NCBI RefSeq assembly: GCF_050624435.1
Contig: NC_134546.1
Coordinates: 10,315,001-10,379,000 of the forward strand
Origin: Tenrec ecaudatus
Taxonomy: Eukaryota > Chordata > Mammalia > Afrosoricida > Tenrecidae
Direction: 5' to 3'
Length of the DNA stretch: 64,000 bases
Shown: piece after piece, positions 8,980 through 20,292 of the stretch
How the letters are laid out: each line of letters begins with the position of its first letter
How positions within the stretch are numbered: position 1 is the first letter of the stretch
Position numbers and translations under genes: made by a program
The notes under the pieces: model-generated
Databases searched by the model: none
Told to the model about the DNA's origin: nothing
Seen by the model: only the letters and a program-made list of their open reading frames with translations

Positions 8980-10590
8980 GCCCAGTGTAATGACTCTAAC
9001 CAAACTAGGTCAGTCTCACAGCCTCCCCATAGCAGTGCCACGAATTCTAAGTGCTAATGGTCGAATCACCTGACTCAGCAGACCGCTGTTCTTGGAAAGG
9101 TTGCTCTCGGAGTTCACCTGGCCTCTCTGTGCAGACCACCCTTTAGGGTCCTCGAGTCACTGCAAATGCTATACATTCCTCCACCTTTAGATTTCTTCTC
9201 TGCTTCCCTCCCAGCTTTCGACCTCACTGCTATTTCAAAGAGCAAAACAAAAGAGGAACTATTAGGGATTTCCCCTTAACTGTCCATCTTAACAGCTACG
9301 CTATCCACATGGATTCATTTTCCCTTTTCTCCAGTTATAAAAAATCAAAAAAGACAAAAAAATACCCAGTCTCTTTTCTCTTCTTCTTTTTTTGTGTGTG
9401 TGAACTAAATGAGTTTTATAAAGGATAGAAGCAGTTTCAGGAGATAGATAGATATAGATAGAACAAGAGAGAACACAGCCCTACTAAGCTGAATTCTGTC
9501 CCTTTTCTTTAAAGCCAATTCCTCCCCTGTGCTCTAGAACATAACCCCTCCCCCCCATCTATTCTCTGGATCATACCTTCCTGTCCTTCTGCCCTTGAGA
9601 GTCTCTGATCCATTCTCTTCCTTCCCCAGCTCTACGGCTTCTGCCTTTGAACTTTGAACAGCCTTGAACTGCTATCATTTGTGAAACACATCAGGGAAAA
9701 ACCAACAAGCAAACTTTCTTTCAGCCCTGCGTGCCTTCCAGTTCTCGCGCTCTCTCCTACGCACCTTCCCTTCTCCCTTGGTGTTTCAGTCTCTTTCCAT
9801 GTCTTCATTCCTTAGGCTTCCTTACAAACTTCTGGAGTATGGCAGCCACTCCCACCGTGACATAAAATGCGGAGCCCCGGTCATGAACACTGTCTTTGTT
9901 GCTAAATCCAATGGGCGTGTCTCGGTCCTCATCTTACTCTGCTCCTCAGCAATGTCACACGGGAAACCACCCCTCTTGGAAGTGTTCTCTTTCCATGGCT
10001 GCCACATCACTGGTGGCTTCTGGCTTGCTGCCTGTCTTTCTCCAGAGCTTCGTTCTCAAACTTTGAGATGGGTTCTTTTTTCAGTGTTCTTCTCCCTCAG
10101 AAGTCCACCTAGGTCACGGTGTGCTGAGAGGTCTCACTCGCCTAGAGGATCTCAGGCTGGTTGGCCCCCATCTTAGGTACTTGGTGCTGCTTGGTGACAG
10201 CAATACCACTAAAGGGTGCCTTTAACCAGATGACATTTATGTCCTTACAGTTTAGGAGACGAGAGTTTTGGATTTGGGGCACCAGCTCCAGGGGAAGTGT
10301 TCTCGCTGCCAGCAGGAGGGAGGTCCCTTCTGGCTCAACAGCTGTGGGCCTGGCCTTCCTTGGTCTTGGCATCTCTCGCTCATCTCAGTTCCTCAAATGG
10401 GACATCTTCCCGGATGATGCTGAGCCTCCGCCCAAGCTCTTCCCCCTCCTGGGAATCCTGTCCCACCCCCACCCCGAGCCCATTCTTGGCTAACTCCTGT
10501 TTCCTTCAAGACCCAGATGAATGTCTCTTTCTTTTAGAGAAATCCTCTGCTTCCCCCCAAGTCTGTGCCAGTGCCTCTTCTGTGTGGCCC
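8980..10590. other. no gene recognised
   Basis: Pyrimidine-rich intergenic sequence with a short (AGAT)n at 9442-9462. A 132-codon frame at 9778-10176 has no recognisable domain. Confidence 0.45.
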
Positions 10591-10597
10591 TAAAGTA

Positions 10598-10671
10598 AGA
10601 GGGGCTTCCAAAGTCATGGGAAAATTCCATGATCTTTCCATTGCTGTTTTCCAGGTATGGAAGTCCTCTCA
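10598..10671. mobile_element. short palindromic MITE with TA flanks
   Basis: The 74 bp begins AGAGGGGCTTCCAAAGTCATG and ends in an inverted copy (GGAAGTCCTCTCA), between TA at 10596-10597 and 10672-10673. Size and layout match mariner-derived palindromic MITEs such as the MADE1 type; the family here is not named. Confidence 0.6.
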
Positions 10672-10679
10672 TACCTGCC

Positions 10680-11450
10680 TCTGTCATAGTTCGGAACACA
10701 CCATCTGCTGATTGCCTATTTAACGTGTCCGTCCGCTCAACTGGAAGCATCATGAGAGGAGGGATCATGCTTCTTTATTCTTCTAAAACCCCCAGCACCT
10801 CTGGCTTGTCGCGGCTTTTTATGGGTTCAATTGTAGCCTTCAAAGATATGTGCTAAAAAAATGCCGTGTGGTTCTACTATTGTTTGGGAATGGGCTGTCT
10901 TTGTTATATTGGCGAGGGAGGATTTGTGTGGTGTGGGAAACTCACACTGAGGGAAACGTGACAAGGACTATATTCCCTAACTTAGAACAGAGGGGATCTG
11001 GAAGACTAGCTGATATTCCATGGTAGGAAAGCCCCACTTTGGTGAGTTAGAGGGAAAATCCAAGTACATTATCCTGCTTTAAATATCATTCCCACAGAAC
11101 TTCCCCTTAACAGCTGTGCTGCCTTAAAGTGAGCACATGGTTGATTATAGCTCCCCATAGAGGTTCACTCTTCCTGCTGTGTCACCTAACCGCCCCTCCC
11201 CCATACTATCTCCCAATGCAGGTACTAAGTTTCTTCACCTGTGAGCCCAGGGACCTTAATGTAGATACCATCCACCTGTGATGCATGCAACTACTGAATA
11301 GGCATGTCTTCAAGCTACCTTTCAATGACTCAAGATAGTAAAGGCTCTCTTTCACTTCTCCCAGTTCCACATGGTCCATCAAGAGGAGCTGAGATGAGCA
11401 TGCTACCATAAAATGTATTTACTCCTTTATTTTACTCTCTCTCTCCTGTC
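10680..11450. other. no gene recognised
   Basis: Unassigned intergenic sequence between the palindromic MITE and the MaLR LTR. Confidence 0.45.
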
Positions 11451-11454
11451 TTCC

Positions 11455-11737
11455 TTCTTCTCTATGAGTTTGTAATAATCTTTATGTATTATCGCCCTAC
11501 TTCAGTTGTTGGAGGTTGTTTTCCTCTGAGCAGGAGCTGAAGCTCAGAGTGAGGAGCTTCCTCTACAGCAAGGAGGAGGGGAGGGGCACTAGGAGGTGGG
11601 AAGGAAGTAAAAGGGAGAAGAGAGGGAGAGGGGGCTTTGAACTTCTAGCTTCCTATACCATAAGAAGAAAACACATTCGTTTGCTATAGCCACCTGTTTG
11701 TGGTACTTGTTATAGCACCACCAGGAAACTAAAACAA
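11455..11737 (+). mobile_element. MaLR (MLT1-like) LTR remnant
   Basis: The last third reads GCTATAGCCACCTGTTTGTGG, TACTTGTTATAGCACCACC and GGAAACTAAAACAAC, the 'GCCACCCAGTYTGTGGT...TGTTATAGCAGC' ending of MLT1-type LTRs. A purine-rich stretch (11570-11630) lies in the middle. Confidence 0.55.
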
Positions 11738-12239
11738 CGTTCAAGATATACTGATATATTTATAACATATATGTATTAAATGAATTCAAAGTAGGCATTT
11801 GGTATTCAACACACTCTTCCCCTTTCAAGGGGATAAACATGGCTGACTCATTAGGCAATTAAGAGATACTCAGTCCAATAGCCACTCTCCCTGGGAGGGA
11901 AGCAGATCCTGCTTTCCCAGCCTCTGCTCGTCTTTTTAAAAATTCATCAAATGTAACTGTGCACTGTGCATTGTGATGTTCATGTGGAGAAAAAGATCAA
12001 TCTCCAATCAGACCATTTCACTTGTCCACGGGCCTCCTTTACCAAGGCTCCCTGGGTCCCCCAGGATGGGAGGGCGGGGCATAAGGTGTACCCCTCTGTC
12101 GACAAAGCTCTTCATTTCTCTCCTGCTCCCCATTGTCCAGCCCCACCAGGGTGGGCGTCCCCTCTCCTATCCTGTACTATCGAGGTGGCTAGGAAATTAG
12201 AAATTTCTATGCAGGAAGGATGAAGGATGAAGGGTCCGA

Positions 12240-13550
12240 TTCTAGTCTACTTAAATATGTAATGAATATTTTACCGGAGGCTGGCTCGCCGCAGGAAATG
12301 CTATTTTTCACAGTGCCCTAGGGTTTTAGGAAGCGCCACATCTTTGTATTTTATCTTATTCCTTTCTGAGAGAGGGGTGTGAGGGGCCCATGCCGCATCG
12401 TCAAAGGGCTTTAATCAAGAGCAGGCAGAATCAAATCCTAATAGTTTCCGTCTTGGTCATTCAGGTCCAAATCACATTTACTAATTTAAGACCCCTAAAA
12501 GGAACCGATCTCGCGGAATTCCACAGAAGCATGACATTAGCTTGCTGGCGGTACATCGCTGGACAGGAACCAGGCCAACAAATAAATCACGGAGGGACTT
12601 CAGAACCAACGTTTTCTTTCCAGCCAGGAAGACCGATGTCCCAGCACAGTAAGGATGCCAGCAGGCGGACGCCGTGTTTCTGCATAATTCCGAGAGACTT
12701 GGAAGCGGCCTTGGGGGCGGTATGGTTGGCTCATTGAAAAACAAATCTAAAAAGGGATCCCTTTTTTGGGCCAGTGATCATCTCCTGGAGAAAACCAACC
12801 TGTAAGGCACTCTATCCGAGGTGTACCCGCGGGTATCACGTGCTGCAGCGAATGGGTGAGGCTGTGAGCCAGGCAACGCACCTGCATAAGAAAAACATCT
12901 AACACCCAAATTCTTTCCACACAGAGAGAAACTAGGAAGAAACACAGTCACAAAATGATGTTCCGGAAGGGCTCTCACTTGGTGGGATGAGAGCTGCTTG
13001 TGTGTGTGGAAATCCTCTCCAGTAAAGGCTGGAGGCAAATAAAGGAGTCCTAACGAGCTGGTGTGGTGTGCGCTCTGAGAGAAGTACAGACTGACTGTAG
13101 AGATCAGATATGAGTCTTGAAACCGAGGAAACCCAGGTGTCAGGCATCATATGCAACAATTATGACAAAAAGTCAAAGGAATGTTCCCAAGAGTGAAAAA
13201 AAAAGTTAATTGCTCTGTGTTCTCTAAGCCTTCTCCACATCTGTGTCATCTGGGAGATATTTCATTGCTAGCCAGGTTTCAGGCAACCTAAGGAAGCAGT
13301 CATCTAGAAATCCTCATCACTGCAAAACACGCTCGCAGATGCACACGATGTTCAGACTGGTGTGGGTGTCCGCGGCTCCAAGTCACAGGTCAACATGTCA
13401 TTAGATACACACGTGTAGCAATAGTCCGTGGAGTTCCTTATGAACTCTGACAATACGGAGTCACTACTCTGCTCCCAAGCTATGTCCTTCCAGTTTTTCA
13501 GCAGCGAATAATCTGGATCGTCCTTTGCATTCACGATTGAATGATGAAAA
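12240..13550. promoter_or_regulatory. repeat-free stretch with retained CpGs
   Basis: No SINE or LINE is seen over 1.3 kb, whereas SINEs are frequent nearby. CpGs are kept (GATCTCGCGGAATTCC, GCAGGCGGACGCCG, TACCCGCGGGTATCACG). No convincing exon is found. It is a candidate conserved non-coding element downstream of PELI1. Confidence 0.3.
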
Positions 13551-13843
13551 AAGTCCCGTGGCTTGAAGATAACTTGATAATTGAAGATGCTCGTTGTATG
13601 TCAGGCGACTGAACTTCCCAAGTGAAGGGGCTATAGATTTATTAGTTTGAGACCATCTGCTGTCACACAAGTCTGATTCCACACACAGGGCCAGCACCAA
13701 AGACCTAAGGGACTAAGATAGGTAGAACAAGTCTTAATGCATTGAGGCCAAAGGGTTGAATGGTCTTATTCCCATAAGAAGGCAGGTAACGAGGCTCATG
13801 ACCACAGAGCCAAGGAGTTAAACAGAAAAGTGTGTTATAAAAT

Positions 13844-13885
13844 TACAGGAAATGCTGGCTTCGGTACAGGAAATGCTGGCTTCCA
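13844..13885 (+). repeat. 21 bp tandem duplication
   Basis: TACAGGAAATGCTGGCTTC is repeated directly, followed by GG in the first unit and CA in the second. Confidence 0.92.
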
Positions 13886-14555
13886 GTCTTTTCAGAAGGG
13901 CAGAACTGCTTATCTTGATATTTTCTAACTCTCTCCCAGCAGTTAGGCTCTCATCAATTTCCAAGAAATAACTGTCCAGTTACCCACCTCGATAGAAGAA
14001 CACTGGAGGACGGGTCTTTGAGGCTGGATGAGATTCAGGCTTGGACTCGTGCCTGACCTTAAGAGTTCCACGAATCCTGTGAAACTCCACCCAAGCAACA
14101 TTTTCAAGGGTGCTTTTGTATTTAAAGAGGAATGAAAACACGTTGGTAAGTATGTATGTCCATATTTGAAGTCAGCAGCAATAATGAAGCCATAAAAGCA
14201 CTTTTAAACAAACTATTGATTGTTGATGCTCAGACTTTAAAAGCCCTATCACCTACACCAAAGCAGCAAAATGCTCACTTACTGCTTCTCTGGAGAGGCG
14301 CTAATCCCAAGAATAATCCCTTTGTCTTCCATTTATCTCATCCCATACGCGTATCACTTAACAGTTTGCATAGTTACCTTTGCACCAAGATCACCAACTC
14401 TGCACAGGACAGTGGATTTGGATCATTTGCTACCATTGAGTTCTTTGAATAAAATCAATATAACATAAACCATCTGTATTCATATGTACATGCAGCATGC
14501 CCAACCTAGAAATGACATTGATAACAAATCAGAATGCACACATTGAAGTGAACGC

Positions 14556-14752
14556 TACTGTTAGTTGTTAGTTGCCATTGAGTCGATTAGACTTGGGCAG
14601 AGTAGAACCACACCCTCCCATTTCCAAGGCTGTGAGCTGTGAGCTTGCAGAAGCAGCCTGCCGGCTTGTCTTCTGAGGCACCCGAGTGGGTCCCCATCAA
14701 CCTCTTGGTTGATAATCCAGTATTTAATCATTTTTATCACCCAGGCAGCCCG
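14556..14752 (-). mobile_element. AfroSINE, older variant
   Basis: Antisense TTGCCATTGAGTCGATTAGAC, TCTTCTGAGGCACCCGAG, CATCAACCTCTTGGTTGATAA and CACCCAGGCAGCCC. Confidence 0.65.
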
Positions 14753-14767
14753 AGCTGTGGTAACACC

Positions 14768-14970
14768 ACACTCACTGCCAGTGAGCTGATTCTGACTCAT
14801 AGTGACCCTACAGGTCAGAGGAGAACTGCCCACTTTGGGTTCCTAGACTGTAAATCTTTATGGAAACAGAAAACCTTAACTTTCCCCTGCAGAGCAGTTG
14901 GTGGTTCGAACATCCAGTCGTGCAGTTTGCAGCTCAATGCATAACCCAGTATGCCAACAGGGCTCCTGAG
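14768..14970 (-). mobile_element. AfroSINE
   Basis: Antisense GCCAGTGAGCTGATTCTGAC, GACCCTACAGGTCAGAGG, GAGCAGTTGGTGGTTCGAAC and GCCAACAGGGCTCC. Confidence 0.85.
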
Positions 14971-15451
14971 AAGCCATACTTAAACATTAGCAGCAGCTGC
15001 CTAGAGAGTGTAGGTGTGACAGACGGAGAGCATCTAAGAAACTGCCTGCCTCTTGACCATATAGGATGCTTTTCTACAATCTCATCGCTGGAAACTTGGG
15101 AGGGCCACTGTGGCTTCTCTGGTGGAGGCAACAATATTTCTAACCACATCAGCTGCAAATTACTTTGGAAGTAACTACTTTAGGTGAGGATCCTTACATG
15201 TTACCAAGAACCACAGTAGGGGATTCCTCCTACAACATTGGTTGACTGCCACCTAAACCCAGGCTACCTGGTCTGGGAGCTCCTAGTTGCTCAGCTCTTG
15301 GACAGCTGTGGGAATCTTCCATTCTCTTCTCTGAACATCTGCTAATTTAACTCCTGCTCCTCCACCTATGGATCTGGACCTCAAATTCAGGATTGAGACA
15401 CCTTGATGGGATTTGGGGTTCAAATCATCCTTATTACTCACCTATACTGTC
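14971..15451. other. no gene recognised
   Basis: Unassigned intergenic sequence between two SINEs. Confidence 0.45.
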
Positions 15452-15835
15452 GTGCCCTGGTGGGGCTGCCTGCTATGTGTTGAACTGCTAACAGGACCGC
15501 TAACCCAAAAATGACAGTTCAAATCCACTCACTCCTCCGAAGAAAGATAAGGCTACCTTGCTCCCATCAAGAATTACAACCTCTGAAACGCTATGTAACA
15601 GTGGTTCTCAACCTTCCTAATGCTGCGACCCTTTAACACGGTTCCTCATGTTGTGGTGCCCCCCATCCATAAAATTATTTTTGTTGCTACTTCATCACTG
15701 TCATTTTGCTACTGTTATGAATCGACAACCCCTGTGAAAGGATTGTTCGACCCCCAAAGGGGTTGTGACCTACAGGTTGAGAGCCTACAGGTTAGGGTCA
15801 CCATAAATTGGAATAGACTCAAAGGCAGACACAAA
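15452..15835 (+). mobile_element. AfroSINE split by a SPIN element
   Basis: The first part (15452-15598) has GTGCCCTGGTGGGGCTGCC and GACAGTTCAAATCCACTC. The second (15790-15835) has AGGGTCACCATAAATTGGAAT and ACTCAAAGGCAGAC. The 191 bp between is a SPIN hAT element, so the SINE was here first. Confidence 0.75.
15599..15789 (+). mobile_element. SPIN-type non-autonomous hAT element, nested in a SINE
   Basis: It begins CAGTGGTTCTCAACCTTCCT and ends near CCTACAGGTTGAGAGC, with internal GACCCCCAAAGGGGTTGTGA. It is the same family as 6114-6304 in opposite orientation. It splits an AfroSINE, whose halves lie at 15452-15598 and 15790-15835. No clean target duplication was found at its edges. Confidence 0.82.
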
Positions 15836-16021
15836 GGATCGGGTTGTGGTACCCGACTTATGAATTAGTAAGTGTTTTGTCTGACTAGGCTTGGCTTCCT
15901 CATCTGTCACTTGATTGGCAAGATTTCCCACCAGTTTACACCTGTGATTTTATTAATAGTCACATAGTAACATGAACAGTAACAACTTCTGGAGCTTCTA
16001 AGACCAAAGCCTCATTTTTCT

Positions 16022-16105
16022 CCTGTGGTGCCGCTGCCAGGTTTAAACTACCAACCTTGCAGTGAGCAGTCCCAGTCTTAGCCACCAGTGCAACCAGGGC
16101 TCTTT
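16022..16105 (-). mobile_element. AfroSINE 5' fragment
   Basis: Antisense AAACTACCAACCTTGCAGTG and CCAGTGCAACCAGGGCTC. Confidence 0.6.
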
Positions 16106-16557
16106 TCTGAGACAGGCAGCTCCTCCCATTTCTTTTGATCTTGGCTGCTGCCTTGTGCCATCATTCCTCACCAAAAACAGTGGCTCGAAAACGTGACTAG
16201 CTGAACGACACCCTTTGGGGCTCTAAGGGACAGCCTTTTCTTCAACTCGAGGGGAATCCTTTCTGTTCTCTTCTGGCACCACCCCCATCGGTGTTCTTCC
16301 TGGCGCCCTGTCAACTTTAGTTATTGCCACTCTCTGAAGAATCACCGCCGCTTCCCTTGTTGCTTTCCAGCCAGGGAAAACACATTCTCAACCCATCAGC
16401 TTCTGCAAACTCCATCCCTTTGGCTATTTTTTCCTTGTTAATAGTACTACTCAGAGGCTATTTTGGAAATTTAAGGGCTGGTTTCTGTGATACATAGGAT
16501 CCAAGAAATAAGTTGGCTGTTTTGTTTTTTTTAAAGCATAACTGTGTGTTAGCCAAG

Positions 16558-16762
16558 GAGTTCTGTTGGCTGCTAACTGCACTGGGCTGCTAACCGCAAG
16601 GTCTGCTGTTCAAAATCAGCAGCAGCAGCAGCAGCTCTTGGGAGCAAAATGAGGCTCGTTTTACTTCCAGAAAGTTAGTCTCGGAAATCCACAGGGGCAG
16701 TCCTTCCCAGTCCCATAGGGCTGCTCCCAACAGTCTGCCTTGACTCCACAGCAGAGAGTGAG
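16558..16762 (+). mobile_element. AfroSINE
   Basis: GGGCTGCTAACCGCAAGGTC, an expanded (CAG)n at 16618-16634, and AGTCTCGGAAATCCACAGGGG. It lies in direct tandem with the next copy. Confidence 0.8.
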
Positions 16763-16765
16763 TAT

Positions 16766-16962
16766 GTGGAGCCCTGGTGGTGTGGTCGGTTATGTACTGG
16801 GCTGCTAACAGCAAGGTCAGCTGTTCAAAACCACCAGCCTCTCCAGGGGAGAAAGAAGCGGCTTTCTGTTCCCTTGAAGAGCTAGTCTTGGAAGCTGCCA
16901 GGGGCAGTCCTGTCCTGGGGGGTCGCTATGAGTCGGCATTGACTTCGTGGCAGTGTCTTGTG
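16766..16962 (+). mobile_element. AfroSINE, near complete
   Basis: GGAGCCCTGGTGGTGTGGTC, GGGCTGCTAACAGCAAGGTC, GGGGTCGCTATGAGTCGGC and GACTTCGTGGCAGTG. One of the best copies for seeing the full layout. Confidence 0.9.
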
Positions 16963-17039
16963 CACTAGCCACTGTGATCCTTCTTTTATCAAAGTGCGGA
17001 AGAATTCTTCCAGTATGTCATATCGTTAAAGGCAACAAA

Positions 17040-17178
17040 ACATGGTGGCCGTGTACGGAAGGACGGAGACAGACATCTGAGCTTCAAGTTCAGATTCTTC
17101 TCCTTACAAGCCACGCAGACCTTGGGCCGCTTACTCAGCGGTGCTGTGCCTGCTTTCCTGTCATACGGAGACTCTAGG
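17040..17178 (+). mobile_element. MIR SINE
   Basis: CAAGTTCAGATTCTTCTCC, CACGCAGACCTTGGGCCGCTTACTC and TTTCCTGTCATACGGAGAC follow the MIR core and tail. Confidence 0.6.
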
Positions 17179-17283
17179 TCCTCCCTCAGTTTTGCATCTC
17201 AAGACCAGTACTCTGTTAAACATGGTGCATTTAGAAGGCAGCATGGCACACAGCAAGCACTCAAATATTGTTAGTTGTCCTCC

Positions 17284-17486
17284 AAATTAAAACCCCTTGC
17301 CAATTAGTCAATGCGGACTCATTATGACCCTGGAGAGCAGAGAACTGTTTTCTTAGGGTTTCCAAGATTGCCAATCCTTACAGGCACAGCCAGCCTCACC
17401 TGTCTCCCTAGTGGTTAGTGGTTCTGGATCACCTACCTCGCCGTGAGCAGCATTCTGCTTACCCGAACACGCCACCAGGGCCCCTT
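17284..17486 (-). mobile_element. AfroSINE
   Basis: Antisense CTTGCCAATTAGTCAATGCGG, GGTTTCCAAGATTGCCAATCC and ACACGCCACCAGGGCCCC. Confidence 0.8.
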
Positions 17487-17489
17487 AGT

Positions 17490-18059
17490 GGCTATTACAA
17501 TTGTAGTCTATGCTGTGTCTTGATCATGCACATAGCTGGGCTTACAATTTAATATTAACCTAAGAAAGTCAGCGTTCCCAGCACATCTTGGGAACATGAT
17601 ACAATAATGGCTAAAAACATTTCATGTGTTCTGCTGACAAGTGTTAGAAAAACATAATGTGCTACTCCCTGCTAAAAGGATTTAGAGCAGTAAAAATTTA
17701 AGTTTCAGTAACATTTGAGTCTTTTTCAATGTCAAGTAAAAAGGAGAAAACCTGCATTAGAACATATTGGTGAGTGGCCATGACTGCAGTTGCAAACAGT
17801 ACTTCATTTCCTCAGAGGGCAGCCAAAGCACAGGGAAACATGAGAGGTGCCTCAGCTCTCAGTATCAGTCAAAGGAAGTCCACCATCTATTAGGAGAAAT
17901 ATGTTTTTGTTTCTAAGCTAGCATGGGTGCGTGGAGAACAGAAGTTCTGATGTTTAAAAGGCAGAGACATCTTCACTTTAGGCAAGTATCTTGTCTGATA
18001 GCTACCAGAGTCAATCTTAAGCACAAGACTTGAGTTTGGATTCTACAGCCAACCTCCTT
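17490..18059. other. no gene recognised
   Basis: AT-rich unassigned intergenic sequence upstream of the LTR-like repeat. Confidence 0.45.
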
Positions 18060-18680
18060 CCCCACAATCTGTTCCTTCAAGAATCTTTCTCACATTGTTG
18101 GTTTATTGTGGCAACTAGGCTCCTGTAGGAACACATGGGCAGACTTCAATCAGGTTGCAGCTTGGAGCGCAGCCGAGATAAATGGCTGTCTGAGGCTTCT
18201 TCCTTTCCCCCTGGTGATCGGACTAGCAAGCTGCTGCCTGAGCAAGTCCTTTGCCTCAACCGTGTGGTGCACTACCTGTGGGCTGAACCAACCTGGGGAT
18301 GCAGTTGCCTTCCCGTACATGAGAGTTGTGGATTCACAGAGACCTGTGAGGGCCCATTTCCACCTTCCTGTTGACAAGCTACATTGAGCCATGCTGAGAC
18401 CTGCAAGAGCCCTGGAGATGCTTCCACTGTCACTGAATCCACAAGACTGCACCCACTGACTTGTCATCTTCCTGCATTTTGCATCATTGAATGTGCTTCG
18501 GGAGTCTGAAGAGGGATTTATAGGCTAGTTATCAGGCTTATGGTCTATTATTAGATTTATGGACTTGATATGGACTGGGCTAGGATGTTTTCTTGATATA
18601 CAATTACTCTTTGATAAAAAGCTCTTCTTATACGTGTTACTGAATTTGTCTTTCGACTTAACCCGGTTTAAAACAGTGGC
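18060..18680 (+). mobile_element. LTR-like repeat (copy 2)
   Basis: It shares TTATGGACTTGATATGGACTGG, TTGATATACAATTACTCTTTG and TGAATTTGTCTTTCG with 7125-7590, in the same order. About 600 bp, no open frame of note, probably a solo LTR. Class assignment is an inference. Confidence 0.45.
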
Positions 18681-18744
18681 AATCTCACCTTTCCAGTTGC
18701 TGAGAACTGACCTGAGTTCTCCTTCTTCATACCCCACATCTCAT

Positions 18745-19365
18745 CTGCCAGCACATGCTGTCAGCTCAGACATCGAAAAGGTATCCAGAATCTCGTCACT
18801 GCTCCCTTGATCCATGTCGCTGCCATTCTCCTGGGCTACTGCCATACATGGCCTTCTTACCAAGGCTTCCCCGTTTCTGCTTCAGGCTGGAGTTCCTCCT
18901 CCATCCCACCCGGAGTAAAGGGCACATTCTCACTAGATCTATTTCCATCTGCATTCCCTTTCCTCTTCAACCTTACCTACTTGCCCACAGTTCATAGCAG
19001 TTAGCCACCTTGGTCCATCTGCTCCTTTGTGCACTCTTTCGATATGCGTCTACTCCAGGGCCTTTGCAGTGGCTGTTCCCTGTCTGGAACGCTCTTCTCC
19101 TAAGTAGTCACTCCCTTCAGAGCTGTACTGAAGCATCGCCAGGATGAACGTTCTTGGCTGTCCAACTGCAACCCCCTCCTTGCACACTGGATTATGTGTA
19201 CTCTATGTGAACTCCTACAGGTTGTACCCTTTATTTTCCTTATTCGTTTCTAGCTTCCACTCTAGAATAGAAGCCCCCTGAAGGCAAGAGACTCCCCCCC
19301 ACCACCTATGAAATCACCTGTTTAGAACAGGGCCTGGGGCGTCGTGGGCAAATATCTCTAAGAAT
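18745..19365 (+). mobile_element. L2 LINE 3' region
   Basis: TTTGCAGTGGCTGTTCCCTG, TCTGGAACGCTCTTCTCCTA, TAGAAGCCCCCTGAAGGCAAG and AGAACAGGGCCTGG are the characteristic order of L2 3' sequence, an old mammalian LINE. Plus orientation. Confidence 0.75.
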
Positions 19366-19369
19366 GAGC

Positions 19370-20029
19370 AGGTAAGATTTGAGAGCATGGCATTAAAGGA
19401 AATTCCTCGAGGAGTAAACTCCTACAGGAGGGATGGCGGACAGGACAGACAGGCAGTCCCTCGAGTGTGAATGAGTTCTGCTACTAAGTCCAATTTGTCA
19501 CATAAATTGGAACATATATAGGTATCATAAGTTCAAGTACATAGTGTACCTTCGTTTGTATTTTTTAAAAAACAAAGCTTTAAAATAGTACTAATTTTGA
19601 AGTGCATCTCGGAGTCGCGTCTGTTTGTTATGTGATGAACATCTGTACCTTGAATTTTTAATACAAGCTGTACGTGGCTTGGTATGTCACCATGGGTCGT
19701 GCAGAGCTACACACCATGGGGGCTGCATGTAGTTTGTATGCAGTGTTTCAGTGACGATTATAAAGAAATGAACTAGAACTCTTTCCAACAGTGGTCTCTA
19801 AAATGGGGTAGCACAAGATGATCTGTTGGGATTAAGGACCAGCGTTAGAACTCTATTTTTCTTACAAAATTAAAGACCATTCGGTGAATACCCATGGGTC
19901 CCCCTCAGTCAGGTGGGAATGAAGCAAGTATCTTGAAGGGTCAATAGAATAGGCATGCTCAAATGATAGACAAGAATTTACACTGTTAACATTTATTCCT
20001 AACCTGCTTCCTATGGCATTGGGTGGCCC
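19370..20029. other. no gene recognised
   Basis: Unassigned intergenic sequence after the L2 element. Confidence 0.45.
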
Positions 20030-20292
20030 CTAAACAAGGAAAGGCTGGCTGCTAGACAGCTCTGTAGCTTGAATCCACCTACAGGCTGCATGGAAAAGGC
20101 CGGGGACTACTTCCAATGAGAACATTATGGGGCACAGTTCTACAGGACACATGGGGCAACGTGCCAGAATTATCTCGACAGCAACTGGTTCTATCCTGCT
20201 TCATGCGAAGAGTTTAAGAAACCCATGGGATAAGTTCTATTGTCCTAGAGTCACTATGAGCTAGAATTGACTCAGTGGTACATAGCAACAAC
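20030..20292 (+). mobile_element. one or two old AfroSINE pieces
   Basis: GGCTGGCTGCTAGACAGCTC and TTATGGGGCACAGTTCTAC form one piece. GAAACCCATGGGATAAGTTC, GAGTCACTATGAGCTAGAAT and a CAACAACA end form a second. This is the last recognisable repeat before the PELI1 3' UTR. Confidence 0.6.

Larger units (their letters stand above)
11740..14555. other. no gene; repeat-poor interval
   Basis: Longest stretch of the intergenic part without a recognised transposon. It includes the CpG-retaining 12240-13550 and a 21 bp tandem duplication at 13844. Confidence 0.45.

Noticed and set aside
9778-10176. 132-codon plus-strand frame
   Set aside because: No domain, signal or splice evidence; ordinary intergenic sequence.
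15591-15797. 8 bp target duplication for the second SPIN copy
   Set aside because: The flanks CTATGTAA and CTACAGGT match at only the first three positions.
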